64,000 nt of DNA from Neoarius graeffei (taxonomy: Eukaryota > Chordata > Actinopteri > Siluriformes > Ariidae): the NCBI RefSeq assembly GCF_027579695.1, contig NC_083586.1, positions 9,486,001 through 9,550,000 on the forward strand. The letters run 5' to 3'. A program made the position numbers and the translations under genes. The notes under the pieces are model-generated. The model was not told where the DNA came from and searched no databases. It saw nothing but the letters and a program-made list of their open reading frames with translations. This document shows positions 1-10,872 of the stretch, in pieces (position 1 is the stretch's first letter; the number at the start of each line of letters is the position of its first letter).

Positions 1-117
1 CCAAAGAATTCAAAGAAAGGTGCAGATGATTTATGTAATATGGTAAGTGATCAATAATAATTTGGAAGATACCATTTTAGAAGTTTGGTAATTTATTATT
101 AAGTACCAGGATTAATG

Positions 118-211
118 GTATGATTCACTAAATGATTCACTGATTCACTAAATGATTCACTGATTCGATTCACTGATTCGATTCATTTGAATGATTCACT
201 TCAAACGATTC
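118..211. repeat. Short degenerate tandem repeat, gattcact units
   Basis: The 8- to 14-base words gattcactaaat, gattcact and gattcgattcact repeat head to tail over about 94 bases in AT-rich DNA. It is a simple satellite-like patch. Bases 1-117 and 212-722 show nothing recognisable apart from A/T runs and a (TA)n tract at about 723-745. Confidence 0.75.
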
Positions 212-756
212 AATGAGACTGATTTCATGTAATTATTAAAGATTGATCACTTATCCAATCCTAAATACACAAAATCATTAATTACACCTACACAGCATAG
301 TGGCACCAGTCATAACGGCTGGGGGTTCGAGGGCTGCCTTCAGTCCCTGAAAGCTCATGGGTTCTACATGCTCGGAGATGCATTCTAGTACATTTCCTGG
401 AACTTTCAGGCCTCCCTGAAAGTCACTCTTTTTTGGTAATATTAATGAGATTTTTTTTTTTTTGCCAAAAGTTGCTGTGATTGTTTTTGATTGAAGATTT
501 ATTATAATGAATATTTAACTATATTGGTGACATATTTGTGGAATAAGAATGGAATAAGAATAAAACCAGCAGTTGATGTTCACCAAGTGTCAGCTTTATT
601 TTCAGCTTCAGCCATTCAATTACAATCCATGACTATCCAGATCTAACTCAGATCATACCTTCCCCGACTGACCGTTACTCTGAGAGTTTCAATGCACTGT
701 GTTGCATCATTAAAAAAAAAAAATATATATATATATATATATATTTATTGCTGGGG

Positions 757-1129
757 GGCAGCACGGTGGTCGGTGGTGTAGTGGTTAGTGCTGTTGCCTC
801 ACAACAAGAAGGTCTGGGTTCGAGCCCCGTGGCCGGCGAGGGCCTTTCTGTGCAGAGTTTGCATGTTCTCCCCGTGTCCACGTGGGTTTCCTCCGGTTTC
901 CCCCACAGTCCAAAGACATGCAGGTTAGGTTAACTGGTGACTCTAAATTGACCGTAGGTGTGAATGTGAGTGTGAATGGTTGCCTGTGTCTATGTGTCAG
1001 CCCTGTGATGACCTGGCGACTTGTCCAGGGTATACCCTGCCTTTCGCCCGTAGTCAGCTGGGATAGGCTCCAGCTTGCCTGCGACCCTGTAGAACAGGAT
1101 AAAGCGGCTAGAGATAATGAGATGAGATA
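757..1129 (+). mobile_element. tRNA-derived SINE, copy 1
   Basis: The head has a pol III A-box-like segment (tggtgtagtggttag) and a B-box (ggttcgagccc). It is followed by the long body shared with six other copies here, including the words tttgcatgttctcccc and cagctgggataggctcc, and a short gata/atgaga tail. The copy is flanked by the direct repeat tattgctgggg at 746-756 and 1130-1140, so both ends are defined. I infer a V-SINE-like family from the conserved centre; the family name needs a library search. A small duplication (ggtggtcggtggtgtag) sits in the head. Confidence 0.88.
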
Positions 1130-1140
1130 TATTGCTGGGG

Positions 1141-1383
1141 ACTGGCACATATTACGTGCATGGCGCATAAGCGGCTCTTAACACAGATGACACTTTACTA
1201 TGCTGAAAAGGCCTAGTTAGGCCTGATATATGACACATAGTAGATGTTGGACTTTAAAAAATATGATATTTTGTCGTGTTACATATTTTTAAGTGATGAA
1301 TATGTGGCTGCATATGCTTAGATGCCAGTCAGAATATGTGGTTTAATAACAATTCACCACTCAGCCAGATTTCCTATGCTTGG
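1141..1383. other. Unannotated AT-rich gap
   Basis: I see no coding signal or recognisable repeat here. The last bases before 1384 may be the left side of a decayed Tc1-like repeat that continues at 3689 beyond the hAT insertion. Confidence 0.5.
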
Positions 1384-2462
1384 CCTATATCCAGCGCTCG
1401 AAACTAACGGTGTCCCGATGTCCCGGGGACCATAAAAAATGTCATCGGGACACAAAATTATCATATCTGGGACAATCCCGGGACAATGGAAAAAAATAGA
1501 TCTAGAGACGACAATTCCCCCGGGGGAAATCGTGAGAGTGATGCAGTGCGCGTAGCAGTCACAGTTGCCGGAGCTGAGCTGGACTGTATTTTTGTCTCTC
1601 TCTGCTCAGCGCACGGGTGGGGGAGGGGCACACAAAAAGGGCAGCTTTCCGTCAGAGCGCTCCCTCCAAACAACGGGGGTTTACACGAAAACGGAAGGAG
1701 ATATTCACAAACTTATTTCACATTGAGTGCCACAAGGGTCTCCTGAACACACTGATGTACTTTTTTTGTCTGTAGTGTAAAAATTGAGGACACTAGAGCG
1801 AGTTAAAAACGAGTGGCTTTTCTGATTTAACAGTCAAAGCGCAGCCACGTTTATAATGGCAGTCTATGGGGCTGCGCGCCTGTCCTCTCCTCACTTTCAG
1901 GCTTCTCATTCAAAAACTGCAAGTCCTATCGTGTAGGTAGACACATTTTGTGAATCAGGACAAGTGTGACTACTACTTTTGAGAAAATTGTGTGTGTAGA
2001 GTGAAAATTGGGGCTGAAAACACAGTTTAAATGAGAAAGTTTGAGCTATTTTTCCAAGCTCTCTACACTCTAACTTAACGAGCTCCATTGGTGTGTAACG
2101 CAATAAACACCCATTATAAAGCCGTAATTTCACCAGGAACCCACATGGTGTTTGAGCTGGGTCTGAACCAAAAGTATAGAACCTAGCAAAAAGTTGAATG
2201 CCAGATCCACAGAGGAGAAGTTTCTCTACGTTTTAAAGTTTGAATCATGTCTCTAGGTGAAAGCATGCCAGAGCAGCGGATGTTTGAAAATGTGTGTAGT
2301 TTTTCAAATAATTCCATAGAAATGAATGGGAAATTTATCTAGGTCAAAGAAAATGAAATTAAGCACTGTAAATAATGTAAATGATTTCTATGACTAAAGG
2401 TTACAATAAAAAAAAACTTGGATTACATTGCTTTGTTTGCACTTATATGATATGACACTTTT

Positions 2463-2643
2463 TTTTTTTAAAGATATTTTTTGGGCTTTTTTTCACCTTT
2501 ATTGGAAAGGACAGTGTAGAGACAGGAAATGAGCGGGAGAGAGAGACGGGGAGGGATCGGGAAATGACCTCGGGTCGGAATCAAACCCGGGTCCCCGGAT
2601 TTATGGTATGGCGCCTTAGCCACCTGAGCCACGACGCCCCCAA
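2463..2643 (-). mobile_element. Second tRNA-derived SINE family
   Basis: Read on the minus strand it starts gggggcgtcgtggctcagg, has an A-box (tggctcaggtgg) and a B-box-like ggtttgattcc, and ends in a sequence resembling a 3' tail with caataaaggtg and A runs. It is flanked by the 18-bp direct repeat atatgatatgacactttt at 2445-2462 and 2644-2661. It differs from the seven-copy SINE in both head and body. Confidence 0.85.
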
Positions 2644-2681
2644 ATATGATATGACACTTTTATCCAAAGTGACTTTACGGT

Positions 2682-3057
2682 GGGCGGCACGGTGGTGTAG
2701 TGGTTAGCGCTGTCGCCTCACAGCAAGAAGGTCCTGGGTTCGAGCCCCGTGGCCGGCGAGGGCCTTTCTGTGTGGAGTTTGCATGTTCTCCCCGTGTCTG
2801 CGTGGGTTTCCTCCGGGTGCTCCGGTTTCCCCCACAGTCCAAAGACATGCAGGTTAGGTTAACTGGTGACTCTAAATTGACCGTAGGTGTGAATGTGAGT
2901 GTGAATGGTTGTCTGTGTCTATGTGTCAGCCCTGTGATGACCTGGCGACTTGTCCAGGGTGTACCCCGCCTTTCGCCCGTAGTCAGCTGGGATAGGCTCC
3001 AGCTTGCCTGCGACCCTGTAGAAGGATAAAGCGGCTAGAGATAATGTGATGTGATGT
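2682..3057 (+). mobile_element. tRNA-derived SINE, copy 2
   Basis: Same family as 757-1129 and nearly intact, ending in ataatgtgatgtgat. Direct repeats gtgactttacggt at 2669-2681 and 3058-3070 mark the insertion inside the hAT element, only about 20 bases from the other SINE. Confidence 0.9.
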
Positions 3058-3688
3058 GTGACTTTACGGTTTTTTACAGTGTTACAGTCCCTGTAGCAAT
3101 GTTGGGGTAGGTGCCTTGCTCAAGGGCATTGCATCTATTGATGGTATGGCTGATGGCTTTCAAAACATCTCTGAATGGGGCAACAGGTATATTACATAAA
3201 AATGGATAACGGTAATGGTGAAAATGATAAGTTGGGCTTATAAATGCCAACAGATATTCAAGGTACAAGTAGATGAAATGAACATAAAAGGGGTCTTATT
3301 TTCAACTAAAGTGTACTGCAGATGTAGTGAGTTGAAACATTTTCTGAATGAGCTAGTTGGCCCCTTTAAATAAACGGGTATCTATTCATACAGTGAGATC
3401 GCCAAAGTTTAATAAACTGAAAATGCAATAACTGTAATTTTGAAGTAGATGATGTATAGGACATGTGTCACTTGTGTTTTGTGACTTATTGTAAAAATGA
3501 TATAAAGGGTTCAAAATCGCATAGTTACAAATATAATAGTAACTTCATATGATAATATTAACCACTGGTTATTTCAGAGAGGAAAAAAATGGGGACACTA
3601 TTGCTTCCATTCGGGACAATACAACACAGAATTCGGGACCACTGGGGGACACAAAGGAAAAAAGTTAATTTCGAGCCCTGCCTATATC

Positions 3689-3775
3689 TACATGATTTTA
3701 TGAATACTGTACTGCAGTCTTGGCCGTTTGGATAATTGCAGGTGTTTCTAATAAAGTGGATAGCAAGTGTATGTC
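3689..3775 (-). mobile_element. Decayed Tc1-like terminus
   Basis: The segment ending in ggtgtttctaataaagtgg and gcaagtgta matches, by eye, the end of the Tc1-like repeat at 42962-43243 (tgttcctaataaagtggc). It borders the right TSD of the hAT at 1392-3680, so that hAT probably landed in this older fragment. Confidence 0.55.
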
Positions 3776-4229
3776 TACAATATTGCAGAGTACTATAAGA
3801 AACATTGTAGACATGCACAAAAAAAAACAAACAAAAAAAACCAAGTGGTGGCTGTGGAAATGCAGAAAGTATCAGTTATTAAAAACGCTGGAGGATGTGA
3901 GAGTCACACCGTATGTGTGTTATATTTCATTTTCTGATATCTATCTCCACTCGAGCTCCTTATTCACTTTATTCTGGACATATAATTTATCATGTTGGCA
4001 GATAAGGAAGGAAGCACTTATTATTGGTTTTGTGCGATGCAGCTGATTTGATGAGGATGATGATTGGCTAACAGGAGGTGGATACTGAGCTTGGTGCAGG
4101 TCTTTAACCTCACCTTCATCCCGCTGATAAACACCTCCTCTACCTCACAGTTACACTCTGATTTCACAGACTGACACCTGTCTCTGTGGCTTTTGCTCAA
4201 TCACAAACTGAAGGCATTTTTCTATAGAT
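3776..4229. other. Unannotated intergenic stretch
   Basis: There is an A-rich patch (about 3818-3842), then mixed sequence with a short open frame that looks like chance. I recognise nothing here. Confidence 0.5.
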
Positions 4230-4650
4230 ATCCACTAATTCTTCAACATAGAAGGTAATTACTCATCATAGCAAATAATTATGCATCATAGAGACCAATC
4301 ATGAGGCATAACAGATTCATTGGCACCACTGTCGCTAATTACATAACAGTTTTGTATGCAACATAGTGGCTATTTACAGGGCATAAAGACTAAGTATGCA
4401 AAATAGCAACTAACTGCAGGACATAAAAGCTAACTATGCAACATAGTTGTTAATAACTTGAAATAACAGCTAATTATTAAACAGGGTGACGATTTGGCAT
4501 CTATATATTCACTATTTATTAACATCTAATTATGCAACATGGTGACTAATTACATGGCATAACTGCTTATTATGCAACATAATCGCTAATTATGCATGTA
4601 ACAGCAAATTATGTGTGACATAAGGTCTAATGATGCAAAGTAGAGAATAA
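4230..4650. repeat. Degenerate tandem repeat, taattatgcaacatag-type
   Basis: Variants of a unit of about 40 bases (taattatgcaacatagtgg, then ctaattacagggcataa) recur about ten times with heavy drift. Similar words reappear at 42340-42360 and 42800-42950. There is no coding potential. Confidence 0.6.
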
Positions 4651-4847
4651 TTGTGGATTTGTGGTACATTTGCTAATTAGGACGTGTGTAATGAATGTGT
4701 TTTGTTGACTGTGAGGGTCAGAAAGTGTTGAGGTTTCACAGCAGATATATTGTTGTTCCTTGTCAGACGGGTGCTGACGATAAGCACATGATGTGTTTTG
4801 GGTTTAACACATGGCACTTTGTGGAGGTTTTATTAAAACCTCAAGGC

Positions 4848-4849
<2 letters not shown>

Positions 4850-4892
<43 letters not shown>
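4850..4892. repeat. (CA)n microsatellite
   Basis: About 20 CA units. The DNA from 4651 to 5303 otherwise shows no gene or recognised element. Confidence 0.95.
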
Positions 4893-4894
<2 letters not shown>

Positions 4895-5301
4895 AGCAGA
4901 GATCATTTGATAGTGGGTCATCACCTTTCATAAAGAAGCCAGCGTTTATTATTTCATTATTCCACTCCATGTTCATTTGAAAAGCTCTGAAATTTCCTGT
5001 TTGTTGTTTAATTGTTAGGTTTTAATTAAAAATGAATGAGTTGTTTGTTGATTGGCCAGGTGGTGTCTCCGATTACAGGGAATGTCTTTGTGTCTCAGAC
5101 AAAAAAAAAAACATCCAGAGGGATGGAAAAGTGGACACACACACACACATACAGTCACACAACAGAGTTCTATGGGGCTTTATGAGTCCTTTATGAGTCT
5201 CCAGTTTCAAGGAAAAAGTGCACAAAGGCAGGGATTCCTGTCATGGTTTTAATGTTTTTAAGGCTGTCATGGCCTTTATTGTTTTTAGAGTTACAGAGAA
5301 T

Positions 5302-5302
<1 letters not shown>

Positions 5303-5360
<58 letters not shown>
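5303..5360. repeat. (TA)n microsatellite
   Basis: An uninterrupted TA run of about 58 bases. Confidence 0.97.
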
Positions 5361-5363
<3 letters not shown>

Positions 5364-5431
5364 CAAAAACAGAGTGTGATTTAAGATGATAGATCATTAA
5401 CTATTAGTTATTAGCCACAGCTGTGTTCGGG

Positions 5432-5775
5432 GCAGCATGGTAGTGGTTAGCACTGTCGCGTCACAGCAAGAAGGGTCTGCGTTCGAACCTTTCAGCCTTT
5501 CTGTGTGGAGTTTGCATGTACTCCTCATGCCTGCATGGATTTCCTCCGGGTGCTCTGGTTTTCTCCCTCAGTCCAAAGACATGTAGATTGGCTACTCTAA
5601 ATCACCCATAGATGTGAATGTGAGTAGAAATGGCTGTCTGTCTCTGTGTTTTGGCTCTGTGATGGATTGGCAATGCATCCAGGATGTACCCCGCCTCTTG
5701 CCTGATGTCAGCTGGGATTGGCTCCAGCTTCCCCGTGACCCACAATGAATAAGCGGTATAGAAAATGAATGAATG
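5432..5775 (+). mobile_element. tRNA-derived SINE, old diverged copy
   Basis: It keeps the order of the family (head, gtggagtttgcatgt, ctccgggtgctctgg, cagctgggattggctcc) but carries many substitutions and ends in aataagcggtatagaaaatgaatgaatg instead of the gataaagcggctagagataatga tail of the young copies. No clean TSD can be read. This looks like an older subfamily. Confidence 0.8.
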
Positions 5776-5804
5776 TGTTAGGTGTTTTGTGATACAATAC
5801 TGTA

Positions 5805-7440
5805 AATATAGTTGCTAGTGGCGATAAAGGGCCCAGCCACTCGAGGCCAAGCTTCTATCCCTGAGTCGCAGTGGCCAGGACTGATGTGTGTACCAAATTT
5901 CATGAGTCAGAGTTTTTTGGCAATGGAATCATTACTGTCCAGGTCAAATGGTGGCGCGAGACAAGAGGCTCACTTTGGGCATGGGGATATCATCACAACC
6001 CTGATGTCTTATAACCTGTGAAGTATTAGCTACATCAGGCAATGCATGGTGAATTTATGATGCACTTCCTGTTTGCATGGCAAAACATGCAAATTTATTG
6101 GTTCACCATTTCAATATCATGTAAGATATTGCAAATCCAGTTGCAAGTCACTTGGCTAAAACAATGTGCATTTCACTTTTGTTCATCTTGGGGCACCCCA
6201 CACACCTTACCAAATTTGACACTGAAAGGTGAAACTATATGCCAGGCAGAAGTCTCAATGACATGTGGGGGTGCTATGGAGTCCAGTGGACACACCCGGG
6301 GTCAAGCCTTTATCCCTGAGTAGCGGTGGCCAGGGCTGATGTGAGTACCAAATTTCATGAGTGAAAGTTTTTAGGCAATGGAATCATTACTGTCCAGGTC
6401 CAAATGGTGGTGCTATACCAGAGGGTCAAATTGGGCATGTGGATATCATCAGAACCATTGTATCCTATAACCTGTGAACTTTTAGCTGTATCAGGCAATG
6501 CATGGTGAATTTATGACTCACTTCCTGTTTGTGTGGCATAACATGTAAATTTATTGGTTCACCATTTCAGCATCTTGCGACATATTGCAAATCCCTTCAC
6601 AATTTAAAATCAGTAAAATCTTGACATGATGTGTACCAAATATAGCATGAATCCAACAAACCACATAGGAAGAGTACATCAAAATGTAACACGTTTTGGC
6701 AACGGAGTCATTACTGTCCATGTCCAAATGGCGGCACTATACCAGAAGGTGACTTTGGGCATGTGGATATCTTCAGAACCATGGTACCCTATAACCTGTG
6801 AAGTTTGATCCATATCAGGAAATGCATGGTGAATTTATGACACACTTCCTGTTTGCATGGCATAACATATAAATTTATTGGTTTCCCATTTCAACATCTT
6901 GCAACATATTGCAAATTCCTTTGCAATTTAACATCGGCAACATCTTGCCATGACGTGTACCAAATATGGCATGAATCCAACAAACCCCCTAGGAGGAGTA
7001 CGTTAAATTGTAACACGTGTCAAAATGCACAAAACCAAAAATATCTCACTTCCTGTTGAGTATGACTGATGCAATGTATAATGCAATTTTGTTCATCTAG
7101 GGGCACTCCATAAACCTACCCAATTTGATGTGGATAGGTGAAACTATATACCGGGGAGGTGTCTCAATGACATTTGGGGCGCTATGGAGTCCCCCCCATT
7201 TCACCCACAGGTGTTCTTACACCTGTTCCGGAGACACCTTGGGTCAAGCCCCTAGTCCTGAGTAACGGTGCACATGACTGATGTGTTTACCAAATTTCAT
7301 GAGTTTTCACCCATGGGAACCACCTCCAAGATGGCAAAGTGTTGAAGAAAAATAATAATAATAATAATGATAATAATAATAATAACAAAAAGAAGAATCC
7401 TTATGAATACAATAGGGCCTTGCACCTCCAGTGCTCAGGC
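5805..7440. repeat. Mosaic non-coding interspersed repeat with internal modules
   Basis: Phrases recur at changing spacing: accaaatttcatgag near 5891, 6348 and 7288; gcaatgcatggtgaattta near 6036, 6496 and 6822; cacttcctgtttg three times. The right end has an AAT-rich run (7345-7385) and a short foldback (agggccttgcacc then gctcaggccct). Style and vocabulary resemble the 58.4-64 kb array but the sequence differs. The short open frames here are not conserved between modules, so I call it non-coding and leave the class open. Confidence 0.65.
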
Positions 7441-7489
7441 CCTAATTATGGAAGTATCAGTATAAAAGGTCCCTTGAAACATTCCAACA

Positions 7490-8005
7490 TACACTCACTG
7501 GTCACTTTAATAGGAACTTGTTCTTGATTCTAAGATTCCTGTTCTTGGCTACAGGAGTCAAACCCAATGTGGTCTTCTGCTGTTGCATGCGGAGATGCTT
7601 TTCTGCTCACCACAGTGCTCACCATGAGTTACTATATCCTTCCTGGCAGCTTGAACCAATCTAGCCATTTTCCTCTCATCTCTCTTATCAACAAGGCATT
7701 TCCACCCACAGAGCTGTCATTCACTCAATGTCTCCCCCCCCCCACACACACACCATTCTGTGTAAACTCTAGAGACTGTTGTGTGTGAAAACCCCAGGAG
7801 ATCAGCAGTTTCTGAAAGACTCAAACCAGTCCATCTGGCACCAACACCCATGCCGCAATGAAAGTCACAGACAGAGATCATAATTTTTGCCATTCTGATG
7901 TTAGAAGTGAACATTACCTGAAGCTCTTGACTTGTATCTGCATGATTTTATGCATTGTGCTGCTGTCAAGAGATTGACTGATTAGATAACTGCATAAAAC
8001 AGCAG
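7490..8005 (-). mobile_element. Tc1-like transposon fragment, internally deleted
   Basis: The left end cactcactggtcactttaat resembles a Tc1-like terminus, and the minus strand encodes a recognisable transposase N-terminus (7752-7914). Between them most of the transposase gene is missing, and a (CA)-rich patch lies at 7737-7753. The other end is cut off by the SINE that starts near 8006. Confidence 0.8.
7752..7914 (-). pseudogene. Tc1-like transposase N-terminal fragment
   Basis: About 54 residues of helix-turn-helix DNA-binding domain can be read, including the stretch GLSLSETADLLGFSHTTVSR, typical of the paired-like HTH that binds Tc1 inverted repeats. The frame then runs into low-complexity CA-rich sequence, and the catalytic DDE domain is absent. 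The original start is not preserved with certainty. The fragment can bind DNA at most; I infer it is dead. A related fragment with the same phrase in the DNA lies at 42962-43243. Confidence 0.85.
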
Positions 8006-8166
8006 GGGTGGCATGGTGGTGTAGTGGTTAGCACTGTCACCTCACAGAAAATGTTCTGGGTTTGAGCCCAGTGGCTAACGAGGGCTTTTCTGTGTGGAGT
8101 TTGCATGTTCTCCCTGTGTATGCAGGGGTTTCCTCCGGGTGCTCCAGTTTCCCCCACAGTCCAAAG

Positions 8167-9117
8167 TAGGGGTGTGCAAATATATCGATACGGCGATATA
8201 TCGCGATACTTTGTCTTCCAATTCAATATCGATACTCAAAATTTGAATATCGATATTTTTTCAAATAATAAAATCATGTTTCAGATGGGTTGTAAATCCA
8301 GTAAAGACTTCCGCACCTCCGCTCCGCGAGGTGTCGCTGTGCCGCTACCTCACTGCAAGGCACTCTTCGTCTTCTCTTTTTTCCCCGGCGGTTGCAGTGA
8401 GGAAAAAAAAAACAGGCAAGCATGGCTGTTAACATAAACCTAGAGACGCCGCCGAACTTTAAGGCAGATGTTTGGAGGCACTTTGGATTCCAAAGGAAAG
8501 GAGAAAAAAAAACAGTGAGCCAGACAAAGAGAATGCACTTTGCAAAACCTGTTTCGCGCCAATTAAATTAAGATGCTCCAATTAAGATGCCCACTGCACT
8601 TTTCAATGTGTTTCAGACAGTGTGTTGTTCCTGCAAAATAAGCACAAGTTAAATGTTCTCAGGTATATGTTCTCAAGTTTACAAAGAACAAATTGATATT
8701 AGTGTTAGCACTGAAATGTATGTACAGTCTGCAGTGCAAGTTTTAAGTTTTCATAAAACAATTTGATTCTGCTTGTTAAGCAGCACTGATGTGTCCATGC
8801 TTACAGAAAAGTTGATAATACTAGCACAGAAATGGGAATTTTCTGTATGTTGTAGTGAAGCAACTCTTGGTTTTGCCAGCAGTAGAATAGAGACAAATAT
8901 ATGTCTGGCAAGAGTGTGTAGTTATGTATGTGAAATGTAATTTTACAGTGGTCAATAAATTCTGATTTTCTTCAGTGACACAGATATTGTGATGTGGTTG
9001 AAATTTCTTGCAATATATCGATTATCGCAGAATCGCTGTACCGTGATAATATCGTTATCGTGGGTAAAATATCGCCATAGTATCGTATCGTGAGGTATCT
9101 GGTGATACCCAGCCCTA
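8167..9117 (+). mobile_element. hAT-type element, 951 bp, inserted in a SINE
   Basis: It starts taggggtgtgcaaat and its right end read inward is tagggctgggtatc. The SINE bases gtccaaag are duplicated exactly at 8159-8166 and 9118-9125, giving an 8-bp TSD. Sub-terminal cgatatatcgcgata-type words occur at both ends. The inside keeps a BED zinc-finger coding remnant (8422-8585) but no catalytic core, so it is a deletion derivative. Confidence 0.93.
8422..8585 (+). pseudogene. hAT transposase BED zinc-finger remnant, frameshifted
   Basis: A frame opening at the ATG at 8422 reads MAVNINLETPPNF and then a tryptophan/phenylalanine-rich start (VWRHFGF) typical of BED fingers. After a run of nine A bases (8503-8511) the sense continues in another frame as DKENALCKTCFAPIK, giving the C-x2-C half of the finger. 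A stop follows at 8583. The histidine pair and everything downstream are missing. Function in the ancestor was binding transposon ends; this copy cannot encode an active transposase. Confidence 0.75.
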
Positions 9118-9550
9118 GTCCAAAGACATGCAAGTTAGGCTAATTGGTGGCTCGAAATTGACCATGAGCATGAATGGTTGTTTGCCTCTGTGTGTCAACC
9201 CTGCGATAATCTGGCGACTTGTCCAGGGTGTGCCCTGCCTCTCGCCCATAGTCAGCTGGGATAGGCTCCAGCTTGCCTGTGACCCGATGAATGTATAGTA
9301 TGTATGATTGTCTTTATATCATGTTATGTATCCAGGATGTTTTACCGTATGTGTTGAATTATAAATTCAAAATGCCAGAAAAGAAGAAAGGATGCATCTA
9401 GCGTATCTGGAATATCAGGAAAATCTATTAATTAAAAAAAAAACTGATGGGTAAATGAAACAAGATGCAAGAAATACGTGTATGAACAATTTTAAAAGTA
9501 GTTTTGGTGCAGGGCTTTTTTTTCCAGAAAAAAAGTGGTCAAGAAGATAC

Positions 9551-9752
9551 AACCCCAATTCCAAAAAAATTGGGATGCTGTGTAAACTGTAAATAAAAAC
9601 AGAATGGAATAATTTGCAAATCACGGAAACCCGACATTTCATTGAAAATAGTACAAAGACAACATATCAAATGTTGAAACTGAGAAATTGTATTGGTCTT
9701 TTTTTGAAAAATAAATGCTCATTTTTAATTTGATGTCAGCAACATGTTTCAA
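9551..9752. repeat. Unclassified interspersed repeat, left segment
   Basis: Starts near acaaccccaattccaaaaaa and is non-coding. It is broken at 9735-9752 by the RTE LINE, continues at 12892-13329, is broken again by the Gmr1-like element, and resumes at 18321 to about 18440. I recognise it as a widespread fish repeat type but cannot name its class. Confidence 0.7.
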
Positions 9753-10119
9753 TCCAGTGACTGGGGGTGCATAAGCGTACTCTTGGTGCCAGTCCCAAGC
9801 CAGGATAAATGAAGAGGGTTGCATCAGAAAGGGCATCCGGTGTAAAACTGTGCCAAATCTAACATGCGGATTGGAAAGAGAAATACCATACTGGATCAGT
9901 CGGGGCCTGGGTTAACAACGGCCACCTCTGGTACTGTTGGTCAACAGGGTGCCGGTGGAAAGTATGCTACTGTTGCACCAAAATGGAGAAGGAGAGAGGG
10001 GGGAGGCGTGTTAGGAGAGAGCATGAAAGATGGAAGGGAAGGAGATTAGAATTGAGGGTAGGAACACTGAATGTAGGAACACTGACTAGCAGAGCGAGAG
10101 AGTTAGCAGGTACCGTATG

Positions 10120-10759
10120 ATGGAAAGAAGGAAGTTGGATATTTTATGTGTGCAGGAGATGAGGTGGAAGGGAAGCAAGGCCAAGAAGATTGGAGGTGGA
10201 TGCAAGTTGTTTTATTATGGAGTCGATGGAAAGAGAAATGGTGTTTTGTAATGTTTTGAGGGGAGAGTTGGTCAACAGTGTGATTGATGTGAAGAGGGTG
10301 TCAGATAGAGTGATAGGCATGAAGTTAGAGATTCAAGGAGTGGTAATCAATGTTGTGTGTGCATATGCCCCACAGGTTGGATGTAAGAATGAAGAGATAG
10401 AGTCTTTCTGGAAAAAGATGGATGAAGTGGTAGAAAGTATACTGAGGGAGGAGCGCATGCTGATAGAAGCAGATTTCAACGGACATGTTGGCAAGGGAAA
10501 CAGAGGAGATGAGGACATGATGGGCAGATATGGTGTAAGAGAGAGAACTGTGGAAGGGCAAATGGTGGTTGATTTTTCAAAGAGGATGAATTTGGCAATA
10601 GTCAGTACATACTTTGAGAAGAAAGAGCAGCACAGGGTGACGTTTAAGAGTGGAGGAAGATCTACACAGGTGGACTACATACTCTGCAGAAGGGGTAACC
10701 TGAAGGAGATTGGAGACTGTAAAGTGATGGCAGGGGAGAGTGTAGCTAGACAACATTGA
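10120..10759 (+). pseudogene. RTE LINE endonuclease domain, frameshifted
   Basis: From an ATG at 10120 the frame reads MERRKLDILCVQEMRWKGS, containing the QE-x-RW signature of AP-type endonucleases. It stops near 10250 and the sense moves to the next frame, where CAYAP and the ADFNGHVGKG segment (normally GDFN, here ADFN) and the C-terminal VDYILCRR can be seen up to a stop at 10757. This domain nicks target DNA in the ancestor. The frame change and altered GDFN motif show decay. It lies directly upstream of the RT domain of the same element. Confidence 0.85.
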
Positions 10760-10872
10760 GTGGTCGTGTGCAGGATGAGCTTGAAAGTGAAAAAGAGGAA
10801 GCATGAAATAGTGGAGCTGAAGATTAAGTGGTGGAAAATAAAAGAAGTTGAACATCAGAAGGAAGGGAAGAA

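Larger units (their letters stand above)
1392..3680. mobile_element. hAT-type DNA transposon, non-autonomous
   Basis: The inverted ends are cagcgctcgaaactaac on the left and, read inward from the right, cagggctcgaaattaac. The element is flanked by a perfect 8-bp duplication, cctatatc, at 1384-1391 and 3681-3688, the hallmark of hAT insertion. The interior has repeated gggaca words near both ends but no transposase frame I can recognise. Two SINEs of different families are inserted in it (2463-2643 and 2682-3057). Without them it is about 1.7 kb. Confidence 0.9.
8006..9293 (+). mobile_element. tRNA-derived SINE split by a hAT insertion
   Basis: The head and first body part occupy about 8006-8166 and the rest resumes at 9118-9293 (ccaaagacatgcaag to cagcttgcctgtgaccc). 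The break falls inside the conserved cacagtccaaagacatgc word. Both parts are diverged, so the SINE is old; its own TSD is not readable. Confidence 0.88.

Noticed and set aside
785..1181. Overlapping open frames on both strands of the SINE (also at 2700, 23900, 40183, 50432)
   Set aside because: They recur because the SINE itself recurs, they occupy several frames and both strands, and they match no protein family.
1486..1746. 86-codon frame near the left end of the first hAT
   Set aside because: No BED, TTF or dimerisation motif; likely chance in a GC-richer patch.
5812..7059. Short forward frames in the mosaic repeat
   Set aside because: Frames are not kept between modules of the same repeat.
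7339..7527. Asparagine-rich frame
   Set aside because: Comes from an AAT microsatellite.
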